This document shows positions 55,201 through 64,000 of a stretch of DNA of 64,000 nt, one piece after another (position 1 is the stretch's first letter; each line of letters starts with the position of its first letter). Origin of the DNA: Diphasiastrum complanatum. Taxonomy: Eukaryota; Streptophyta; Lycopodiopsida; Lycopodiales; Lycopodiaceae. The stretch lies in NCBI GenBank assembly GCA_029204225.1, contig CM055104.1, forward strand, positions 49,619,399-49,683,398, read 5' to 3'. The position numbers and the translations under genes were made by a program. The notes under the pieces were generated by a model. It worked only from the letters and a program-made list of their open reading frames with translations, ran no database searches and was not told the origin of the DNA.

Positions 55201-56759
55201 CTATTTTGTGCATAGTATTCTAGTGTTGTTCCTAGTCTCAAAAAATAGTGAATAATATTAAGAATGGCAAAAGTATCATAAATTTGTAACCTAGCACTTC
55301 TGTTATCCCATGTAATACTTGGAGTGATAAGTACAATAATGTTCCAAGAGTCGTGTTTGAGATTGTTATGTGATATTATATCAATATTGAATCCTTATGA
55401 CATTGCTAGTTAAATTATTGGTGTAGCTTGTGGTTGGATGTATATTTTAATTTACGAGAAATGATAAATCATATGTACCACCATTGTGTCACAATGAAAA
55501 TGAGTTTTTTAAAGTTGTTGTTATCATATTGGGTACTTGTTTGAAAGAATATTTGCTAGTTGGACTTCAATTCCTTTATGACTAACAAGTGAAGGACTAG
55601 TCATTACATGTAGTCAGCTAAAATATTTGTATCATATTCTACTTAGTTGTTATTAAGGATCTATTATTAATGTAGTGGTTCCTTCTTTAGTTGATCTTTC
55701 ATTTGAGGACAGAATACATGAACATTGACACATCACCCAACAATATGACTAGGCATCACTGCTTATAGTCAAAGCCACTGAAGTCCAAATTCAATTATCT
55801 AACTCTATGACAAAAACCCCATATTACCATAAATGTCTTGCATGGACTTCAGAATATATAAGAATGATGTTCCACCACATCATGAAGAAAGTTCTCAAAG
55901 GCTTATTATCATTAGGTAAAGCCCTATTTTCTTGATTGAGTATTATAAGATAATCAACTAGCTCCAAACAAGACATTTCATAAAATTATTTGTTAAAGTG
56001 TCCAGTCCATTGCAGATTATGAGATTTTAAAATTTGGATTTAAGTGAAAATTTTCCAACTGTCATCATCCTCTAAGTTCTCATTTTATTTTATCCAAATA
56101 TGTTATTTGCTCCATTTAGAATTGAGTAATCAAAATGTGATTGTTTTGAAAAGACTCCAGGTATAGGGAGAGTCAAATTTGCGCTCTTGATTCTTTGTTG
56201 TACTTATCCTTTAGAAAATCACACTAGAATCATATATGTTTCTAGCTCTTCTATTTCTTAATATCTAGGAATTTCAAGACTTATGCATCATCACAAAACT
56301 TTCAAAAATAATATTCTTAGCACTTTCCACATTAATTACTACTATGCACTCATCTAGAGTAGGCATTTTAGTCTTGATAATTAATAGTATGCACTCATCT
56401 AGAGTGGGCATTTTAGTCTTGATAATGACTTCTACAAAATTCATTGCCCTCCCAATATTTCTAGAGCATTGTGGCCCATATCTTGGATCACAAATCCTAG
56501 CTACAAGTTCTTAACCTTGGTATTTGCCTATGTTTGGCTGAATTGGTGTCATTGCTACATTTAGCTTCTACCCACCATTTAACCTCCGATTGTTGGAATT
56601 CAATTCCACTCAAAACCCATCTTGTCACAACTTTTTGCAAGCTTATAAACTCTACCACAAATAGACACAATTTTTTTATTTGTTTATGTAGATAGCATCG
56701 ACCTAGAAAAATGAGTGAGAACTTGTCGCAGTCTTGATATTGTTTCACAAACTACAAAT
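52220..56759. other. Downstream of the pump gene: little recognised
   Basis: About 4.5 kb including the unplaced 3' UTR. The open frame 52967-53341 (+, 124 codons, rich in Lys/Arg/Phe) has no recognised domain. A 45-bp tandem duplication (TATGCACTCATCTAGAGT at 56343 and 56388) is the only clear structure. Confidence 0.45.
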
Positions 56760-58069
56760 TTAGCAGAAATGTATTTTCTTTGAAGAGGAGAGTGATATAG
56801 TGGGTTGCTTTTTGGAATTCCATGATATCACACCATTCCCAAGCATAAAAAGATAACCGGAAATTGATCTCCTGGTCTCAACATCACTGGCCCAATCCGA
56901 ATCACAATTTCCCATAAGATTAAGATCATCACCAAACTTGTATTGCAAACCAAAATCAAAAGTATCTTGACATAGTGCAAAAATCTCTTTGCCGCTCTCC
57001 AATGTCTCCAATGTGACGTACGTGGATCGGCCATGAATTGGCTAACCATGCCAACTGCGTATGTTAGGCCTGGTAACTGTCAAATAGATAAGGGAACCCA
57101 CCAAAGCTGTGGCTAACTTCATATTCGACTCCATTAGAGTTGCCACAGGCTTACAATCCATCATATGAAAACGTTCCAAAATACCATAAACATATTTTGC
57201 TTGGCACAATAAATAAGAATCATGACTTCGCCATACCTCGATACCCAAGCAATAATGAAGCTCACCGAGATCCTTGATTTCGAATTCCTTGGCTAAGCTT
57301 TTCTTCACATCCTCAATGTACTTCACACTACTTCTTGTGATGATTATATCATCCACATATACTACGAGGTATACAAAGTGCTCATCCAATTTCAACACAT
57401 ACAAGTTAGAATCGCTTTCACATCTGAAGAAACCAAGTTGCTTAATAAGAAATGTATCAATCCGCATATACCAAGCTCTTGCAGATTGCTTCAAACCATA
57501 CAATGCTTTCTTTAGCCGACACCAATAATCCTCCTTACCTTTCACAACAAAGCCTTTGGGTTGCGTGATGTAGATATCCTCATCAACATAACCATTCAAG
57601 TATGCGCTATTTACATCACATTGAAACATTGGCCAACCACCACAAGAAGCAATAACTATAATGAGTCTAATGGTTATCATTTTTGCTATAGGTGCAAAAG
57701 TTTTATAATAGTCTATACCTGCTTCCTACGCAATCCTTTGGCCACCAATTTGGCTTTCCTTCTTTGAAATTTGCCATCGGGTCCATACTTAGCTTTATAG
57801 ACCCATTTCTTCCCAATTGCTTTTCTTCCTGTTTTAGGAGGCACTAAATCCCAAGTATCATTTTTCATAATGGAATCATATTCCTCTTTCATTGCTTGGT
57901 GCCATTCTAGTTTACTAGCAACTTCTTGAAAATCAACTGGTTCCTTCTCAACAATGACACAAGAATAATTTACATGTCTTGGTCTCAAATTTTGAGCTCC
58001 CCCTTGTTCACTAGTCTCTGGATCTTCTTGGTTCTTCGTAAGTTTGAGGAACCACTTCGGCCGCTTCAC
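56760..58069 (-). pseudogene. Ty1/copia reverse transcriptase and RNase H, minus strand
   Basis: Minus strand from 58069: WHQAMKEEYDSIMKNDTWDL near 57905-57850 and WVYKAKYGPDGK, then after a break near 57700 the RT palm (57680-57042) with QCDVNSAYLNGYVDEDIY, KALYGLKQSARAW and the catalytic YVDDIIIT near 57365-57345, then FEIKDLGELHYCLGIEV. RNase H (57011-56760) has CDSDWASDVETRRSISGY and SKKQPTISLSS. An internal deletion after LIYLTVTRPN joins RT to RNase H. The catalytic residues are kept but the frames are broken. Confidence 0.9.
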
Positions 58070-58164
58070 TTGCTGATTACCACTTGGAGTAGGTTGTGCT
58101 GGAGCTTCTCGTCTTTCACCTACATCGTGATCCTCGGTTCGAGTACTGCAGCTTCATTGAAGAG

Positions 58165-59457
58165 CCAACAATATATCAAGAAGCTATTTAGAGTCCAGAG
58201 GGAGAATTTTGGAAGCAGGCAATGTCAGAGGAGATCGAGTCGATGAGGCAAAACGAGGCATGGACATTAGAGCCACTGCCAAAAAACAGGAAAATAGTCA
58301 ACTGCAAGTGGGTATACAAGAAAAAGATGAAATCAGATGGCACCATTGGCCGCTACAAGGCAAGGCTTGTCATGAAGGGCTACACGCAGAGATATGGTGT
58401 TGATTATTTTGACACATATTCGCCGATGGTCAAGATGACAAACATACGACTACTCCTTGCATACGCCACACAACACGGTCTGGAAATTCACCAGATTGTC
58501 ATGAAAACAGCCTTTTTCCACGGAGATCTAGAGGAGGAAATCTTCATGAAGCAGCCTGAAGGTTTTGAAGACCCCGACAATCGACAATATGTCTGTCGGT
58601 TGCAAAGATGCATCTATGGTCTAAAACAAACATCACAAGCTTGGTACAAGAAGCTCGATGGTCTTCTGAAGTCTCTAGACTTCAATCCTATACAACCAGA
58701 CTATAATGTCTACATAAAAAGAGTAGGGAAGGATTTTGTGATACTGACTATGTTTGTGGATGATTCCCTAATGATAGAAAATTCCTTGATGTTGATCAAA
58801 GACACGAAGAGTCAGACATCTGAAACCTACGAAATCATAGATCTTGGAGAAGCAACGAAATGCCTCGGGCTGGAGATTAGAAGAGATCGAACAAAGGGCA
58901 AAATGCACTTGAGTCAATCAGAATATGCCAGAAAGGTGCTCAAGCAGTACCACATGATGGACTGCAAAGAAAAGGCCACACCAATGATAGCTGGAGCCAA
59001 GCTCACGAAGTAGGATTGCCCAAAGACGGAAGAGGAAGAGCAGAAGATGGTAGGTATACCCTACCAAAACTTAATTGGTAGTATGATGTACCTCACAATT
59101 TGTACCAGACTCAATCTAGCTTTCTCTGTTTACGCCTTGAGACAATTCTCTTCCAAACCTGGCCTGGCACATTGGCAAATGGCAAAATGAATCCTACAGT
59201 ATCTGAAGGGTACCCAGAATATGGTATTAACCTACAGAGCTGAAAATGAAAAAAAAGGATTCGAGCTGCACCACTACAGTGATGCGAGCTGGGCGAGCTG
59301 CAAAGATGATAGCAAGTCCATAACTAGAGGATGTACAATAGCGTGCGGAGCTGCAATCAGCTGGATATGCAAAAAGCAAACCTTGGTGGCTCAATCCTCT
59401 TGCGAAGCTGAATACATCGCAGCTTCAAAGGTGGAAAATGAGGTAGTGTGGTTGTAG
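58165..59457 (+). pseudogene. Ty1/copia reverse transcriptase and RNase H, plus strand (first copy)
   Basis: Open 58222-59013: EEIESMRQNEAWTLEPLP, NCKWVYKKKMKSDG, ARLVMKGYTQRYGVDYFDTY, CRLQRCIYGLKQTSQAWY and FVDDSLMI near 58753-58776 (Phe in place of Tyr in YVDD), then LGEATKCLGLEI. After stops at 59011 and 59188, RNase H at 59221-59457 reads YSDASWASCKDDSKSITRG and QSSCEAEYIAASK, ending near its normal C-terminus with a stop at 59456. Confidence 0.9.
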
Positions 59458-60370
59458 ATGATGTTGGAGGCAATCGAGATACCACAAGGGATCTACAAGA
59501 TCAAAACAGGTCCTGATGGAAAAAACATCAGATACAAAGCAAGGTTAGTTGCTAAAGGATTTTCATATAAGTATGGGATTGAGTACACTGATAGTTTCTC
59601 ATCGGTAGTCAAACATACATCAATTCGCTTGTTATTCGCCTATGCAATGGCTCATGATCTGAAAATCCATATTGTGAATGAGAAGACTGTTTTTTTGCAC
59701 ACAGAATTGGAAGAAGACTTATTCATGGACCAACCACTTGGTTTTGTAAGCCAAGAATATCCAGAATACAGATGTCACATGAATAAAAACATTTATGGTC
59801 TGAAACAGACAGCCAAACAATGGTATAGAAAGAAGGACAAAGCACTATGCTTCTTAGGCTTCCAACCTCTATTTGTTGAATCAAATGTCTATATCAAGCA
59901 TGTCCAAAATGAAATAATTGTTCTAGCTGTCTATGTTGATGACATTCTTATCTTCTCAAGAAGAGATAAGTACTTTCAGATGTCAAGAGAGACATTTCTG
60001 AAATATTTGAGATCGTTGACCTAGGAGAAGCCAAAATCTATCTAGGCTTGCAGATCGTGAGAGACTTTGAAGGTGGTAAGTTGTATCCTCACCAACAAAA
60101 GTACACTCAAAAGATCATTGAAGACTTCAACATGCTTGAATGCAAAGGTGTGCATACTCCCATGATACTTGGAACAATACTGAACAAGGCAGATTGTCCG
60201 CAAACTGGCTGATTGGATCATTGTTATATCTAGTAGACAACACCAGACCTGATATAGCATTTGCAGTATACAGGCTGAGCCAATATAATCAGGACCCAGG
60301 ATCGTTGCAGTGGAAGTTAGCAAAGAGAGTACTACAGTATCTCCAGGAAACAAAATGTTAAAAATTCACA
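59458..60370 (+). pseudogene. Second Ty1/copia reverse transcriptase, fused head to tail
   Basis: Directly after the RNase H end (LEAIEIPQGIY near 59466) the frame enters a different copia RT: GPDGKNIRYKARLVAKGFS near 59512-59565, FSSVVKHTSIRLL, YGLKQTAKQWY and YVDDILIFS near 59932-59960. A frameshift near 60010 leads to GEAKIYLGLQIV and, after a deletion near 60205, LIGSLLYLV then TRPDIAFAVYRLSQ near 60240-60285, ending LAKRVLQYLQE. RNase H is missing. The two RTs differ widely in sequence, so this is a junction of two families rather than a duplication. Confidence 0.88.
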
Positions 60371-60402
60371 ATTCTAGCTTGACTAGTTTTGGTCATATGA
60401 CT

Positions 60403-61036
60403 TGTAAATAGTTAGAGGTCATGATGTGGCTTGTCACACGTGCCAAATAGCATAGGATTCCATTCATAAGGATGTTCTCAAGTAGACCTAAGTGTTAGAA
60501 CCTTTGGAATGAGTCCAAATTATGCTTAGATACAAGGGAGAAAAAATAGGAGCTATTTTTGGTAATTTTTGCATTGTTGAGGGATCTCCAAGATTCCAAC
60601 CCTAACTTGGTAGGGATGAAAGATCCACCAAAATTAGCATTAGGGATAGGTTTAGGGCTACTCATACCTTCCCAAAACCGTGATGGATCATGTATATATA
60701 GGTGATGATATCTCACCAAAATCAATCAAGCAATTTCATGATTTTTCTCTCATAATGGTGCAATTGCTCTCTATGTTCATAATTGTTTGAGTACTTGTAA
60801 TTACTAATGATTATAGGATTGAATGTAGGTCTGGTGTACAGTACTCAGACTGTGGGAGGCCGTACTTTCACACGTGTGAAGCCTTCTTCAAGGATTTGGG
60901 CCATTTAGTGAGGTTCAAGCATAGATTTTTGATGGATTTTGGTGGTTCAACTTGTGCTAATCTTATGAAATCATAATCTATTGTTTCCCTCATCATTTCA
61001 AGTGTTTTAGGATCCTTATTTGCTGTAATTTTTACA
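60403..61036 (+). mobile_element. 5' LTR of the right-end copia element, about 634 bp
   Basis: The inner end is fixed by the PBS: TTTTTACA at 61036. The outer end is placed at TGTAAATAG (60403), which gives a 6-bp inverted terminal repeat (TGTAAA/TTTACA). A TATA-like GTATATATAGG near 60692 fits an LTR promoter. The alternative start TGTTAGAA at 60493 is less likely. The 3' LTR lies outside the window. Confidence 0.68.
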
Positions 61037-61048
61037 TGGTATCAGATC
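61037..61048 (+). other. Copia primer-binding site
   Basis: TGGTATCAGATC immediately after the LTR; one base differs from the standard TGGTATCAGAGC. Confidence 0.85.
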
Positions 61049-61847
61049 CTAAAGGCTGAAATGAGCTAAATCCTTGGTTTTCATTCAATTTGATCACAAT
61101 TTTTGATCTAAATCTTGTGTAGATTGGATCTTAGCATCTAGTATTGATTCTAGAACTCAAAGTGAGTCAAATACATTGGAGATTGGTGTTGTGTGACTTC
61201 ATTTGCAGGTGTTTAGGTGTCTAAAACCAGAGGCAAAGTTGAATTCAATTCACATTACCAAGATAGCAAGTTTTGCTTGCTCCAAGCATTGATTTCTAAG
61301 CAAGTTTTGGAGGTGATTTCATAGAGGAGGCTTTCTAGCATTCAAGGAGAGGGAAGATCAGAGTTTTGGGGACTCTTAAAGGCTGTTCTAAGGTGTAGTA
61401 GACACCTCCTAAAGTGATTTAGGTTCAGTCCAACCATTGCTTGACTTATGCACCAAATTAGATCAATTTTTCATCAATTTTGATCATTTTTTGCTTGTGA
61501 TTGGATAGTAGATTGTGTTGCATCCTCATTAAGTTCCATTTAGATCTTTTACAAGTGATTTTGGAAGTATATTAGGTTGTTGAAATTCACTCTTGATCAG
61601 ATCATTTGGAAGCTTTAATGTTCTTTATAGAAAGAGGGGCAATTCTACTAGTATTGTCTACTTCAATCAAGCAAGTGCATTGTTTCTAGTATTCTATGAT
61701 TTGATTTTGTTAGAGATCATTCTTAGATCTTTATAGGAAGTCTATTACTGATCTTTTCAGGTCCCTAAGAAGTGGGATAAGGTAGACCTTCAATCAAATC
61801 AATAGAAGTAACCTTCATTTGTGTCAAGTCCTTGATTAGGAGACTAG
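61049..61847 (+). other. Untranslated leader of the copia element
   Basis: About 800 bp between PBS and the gag start codon, AT-rich, without a substantial open frame. Confidence 0.6.
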
Positions 61848-64000
61848 ATGGCATCTATAAATGCATATCTTTTGGATACTAATGAAAGGCTCAACAAAAC
61901 TAACTATTCCATATGGAAAGTTAGAATGGAATCTATCATGATCATGCAAGATCTGATGGAAATTGTAAATGGTAAGGAGGGTGAACCTATTCATCCTCAA
62001 GAAAAAGCCAAATACATCAAGAGGTGCAATGTTGCACTACATTGCATAAAAATGAATGTTGCAAATGAACTCTTAAGAGAGGTAGGAGATTGCACTTCAG
62101 CTCAAGATGCTTGGGAGACTTTGCAAAAGGTCTATGAATCCAAGAACCAAACTAGAATGTTAGCTTTGAAGAATCAAATCTATAGAAGCTATCAAAAGAA
62201 AGGAGAGAGTGCACATACTTTTGTCCTAAGAGTAAAGGAATTGAACAAAGAGCTAGCCTTTATAGGTGACCCTATCAAGGATGAAGAGCTTGTTCAACTC
62301 ATATTGAATGGACTAAGCTTTGAATTTGACAATTTGGTTCAGGGATATGCAATTATGGGTAAGCTACCCATACTTGAAGAACTCCAAGGCACACTCATGG
62401 CCGAGGAATCAAGAAGGAGCCAAATGCAAGAGAGGATGGATAGGCTTTCCATCCAAGGTGGAGATGACCAAGCTCTCTTCACCAAAGGAAAAGGCAAGTC
62501 CAAAGGCAAAGGATCAACATTCAAGAAGTCTACAAAGCTTGAGGATCAAGAAGGACCCTCAAAGGCATCTCCATCAACCACCAAAGTCAAGAAAGACAAA
62601 TCAAAGGTGAAGTGCTACTATTGTAGCAAGATGGGGCATTATGCCTCGGAATGCTTCAAGAGGAAGCAAGATCAAAGCCAAGCCAACATGAGCAAAGAGG
62701 AGGAGGAGGAGAGTTCACATGAGGACTCTCTCATGATGTCCATATTTTCTTCAACAAGCTTCAAAGGAGAAGATCCTTGGTGGATTGACTCGGGTGCTAG
62801 TTCACACATGACTAGTAAAAGGGAGTTTTTCTCTTCTCTCTTATCTTATGATGGACCTATAAAGTCTATCTATACAGCAAATGATGAAGCTTGTAAGATT
62901 GAAGGAGTTGGTAGCATTCCCCTTTGCTTAGGATCTTCCAAAAAGATCAACATAGAAGGTGTTTTGTACATTCCTACAATAACAAAGAATCTACTAAGTG
63001 TTGGCCAAATGGTAGACAATGGTTTCAATGTTGACTTTGCTTCAAATGAATGTTTCATCAAGAAGAAGGGTAAGATAGTGGCTAAGGACACTAGACTTGG
63101 AAAACTTTATAAGCTGGATGCATTTGTGGATACTAATGTTGTCATGTTGGCCGAGAAGAGCAAGATATCTACCTTTACTTTATGGCACAAAAGACTTGGA
63201 CATGTCAACTCGGGTTCCATGGAGGCTATGATCAAGGAGGAGTATGCTTTAGGCCTACCAAGGTCTATTGGGAAGGAAGACAAGGTTTGTGAAGCTTGTG
63301 CCTTATCCAAGGCACATAAGAAGGTGTTTCCTAACTCCATCACAAAGTCATCTCATCCTCTTGAACTCATACACTCGGATGTGCACATTGCTAGCACCAA
63401 ATCTAATGGAGGTTCATCCATGTTTTTAACCTTCATTGATGACTACTCAAGATATTGTTGGGTGTTCTTACTTTCCTTCAAGTCTCAAGTATTTGATACT
63501 TTTGTAAAGTTCAAGTTGTTTGTGGAAAAGCATCATAATCATAGCATCAAGATTCTTAGAAGTGACAATGGTGGAGAATTCATCTCCAATGAGTTCAAGG
63601 CCTTTTGTGAGGAGGAAGGGATCAAGAAAGAGACTTCTTGTCCTTACACTCCTCAACAAAATGGAGTTGCTGAAAGAAGGAATAGAACATTATGTGAATG
63701 TTCTAAGGCTTTAAGATTAGATGCTTGTTTGCCCAAATCCTTTTGGGGTGAGTCTCTTGTATGTGCAAACTACTTGATGAATAGGGTGTCTTGCAAAGCA
63801 ATTGAAGGCAAAACTCCTTATGAGATGTTGTATGGAAAGAAACCCAATCTTAATCACTTGAAAGTTTTTGGGTGTATATGTTATGTGCATGTGCCATTGG
63901 AAACAAGAACCAAGGAGGATCCATCTTCCACAAGAGGGATCATGCTTGGATATGCAAGCTCAAGCAAGGGCTACAAAGTCTATCTCCCATCCTTGAACAA
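61848..64000 (+). CDS. Intact Ty1/copia gag-pol, open to the window edge
   Basis: From ATG 61848 the frame stays open for over 700 codons to the last base, so it is partial at its 3' end. Domains in order: gag (MASINAYLLDTNERLNKTNY, UBN2-type); CCHC knuckle CYYCSKMGHYASEC near 62612-62653; aspartic protease WWIDSGASSHM near 62780-62812; GAG-pre-integrase LWHKRLGHVNSGSM near 63181-63222 with CEACALSKAHKK; integrase with catalytic Asp in HSDVH (near 63375), Asp in LRSDNGGEF (near 63559) and Glu in PQQNGVAERRNRTL (near 63652-63693), then KSFWGESLVCANYLMN and VFGCICYVHVPLE. No stop or frameshift was found, unlike every other element here, so this is the youngest-looking retroelement and may be able to move. 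RT and RNase H would lie beyond 64000. Confidence 0.93.
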   Translation, partial: MASINAYLLDTNERLNKTNYSIWKVRMESIMIMQDLMEIVNGKEGEPIHPQEKAKYIKRCNVALHCIKMNVANELLREVGDCTSAQDAWETLQKVYESKNQTRMLALKNQIYRSYQKKGESAHTFVLRVKELNKELAFIGDPIKDEELVQLILNGLSFEFDNLVQGYAIMGKLPILEELQGTLMAEESRRSQMQERMDRLSIQGGDDQALFTKGKGKSKGKGSTFKKSTKLEDQEGPSKASPSTTKVKKDKSKVKCYYCSKMGHYASECFKRKQDQSQANMSKEEEEESSHEDSLMMSIFSSTSFKGEDPWWIDSGASSHMTSKREFFSSLLSYDGPIKSIYTANDEACKIEGVGSIPLCLGSSKKINIEGVLYIPTITKNLLSVGQMVDNGFNVDFASNECFIKKKGKIVAKDTRLGKLYKLDAFVDTNVVMLAEKSKISTFTLWHKRLGHVNSGSMEAMIKEEYALGLPRSIGKEDKVCEACALSKAHKKVFPNSITKSSHPLELIHSDVHIASTKSNGGSSMFLTFIDDYSRYCWVFLLSFKSQVFDTFVKFKLFVEKHHNHSIKILRSDNGGEFISNEFKAFCEEEGIKKETSCPYTPQQNGVAERRNRTLCECSKALRLDACLPKSFWGESLVCANYLMNRVSCKAIEGKTPYEMLYGKKPNLNHLKVFGCICYVHVPLETRTKEDPSSTRGIMLGYASSSKGYKVYLPSLN

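Overview
The window is nuclear DNA of a large-genome, transposon-rich land plant. The signs are a P-type Ca2+-ATPase of the plant ACA family with canonical GT-AG introns, Ty1/copia and Ty3/gypsy elements primed from initiator-Met tRNA, and LINE remnants. There is no operon structure. Introns of 8 to 18 kb filled with retroelements would fit a fern or gymnosperm better than a compact genome, but the species cannot be fixed from the sequence.

The one host gene that can be assembled is an ACA4/ACA11-like autoinhibited Ca2+-ATPase on the + strand. Its seven coding exons are spread over about 44 kb (8006-52219): 8006-8188, 21857-21920, 22108-24026, 24426-24581, 33207-33378, 33520-33818 and 51887-52219. 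Phases agree at all six introns and the product is about 1041 residues, normal for the family. Introns 1 (13.7 kb), 4 (8.6 kb) and 6 (18.1 kb) hold most of the repeats in the window.

Layout. 1-3240: two copia integrase fragments in tandem, then a LINE 3' end. 3241-8005: mostly unrecognised, with short tandem repeats and a G19 tract just upstream of the gene. Intron 1: a minus-strand gypsy pol joined to a minus-strand copia gag-pol start with PBS and a 592-bp LTR, several LINE 3' ends with a (CT)n tail, a LINE ORF1/endonuclease piece, and an antisense fragment of an SBP-box (SPL) gene. Intron 4: a local 260-bp duplication and a gypsy chromovirus with both LTRs and a TAATC target duplication. 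Intron 6: a nest of LINE copies of one family broken by copia and other LTR pieces, a fold-back element and unidentified sequence. 52220-56750: little recognisable. 56760-60370: three copia reverse-transcriptase fragments, one minus and two plus fused head to tail. 60403-64000: the 5' part of a copia element with LTR, PBS and a gag-pol frame still open at the window edge.

No tRNA, rRNA, CRISPR or bacterial-type system was seen. The points most worth following are the (CT)n-tailed LINE family, the SPL fragment inside the pump gene, the giant introns with an antisense LTR, and the intact copia frame at the right edge.
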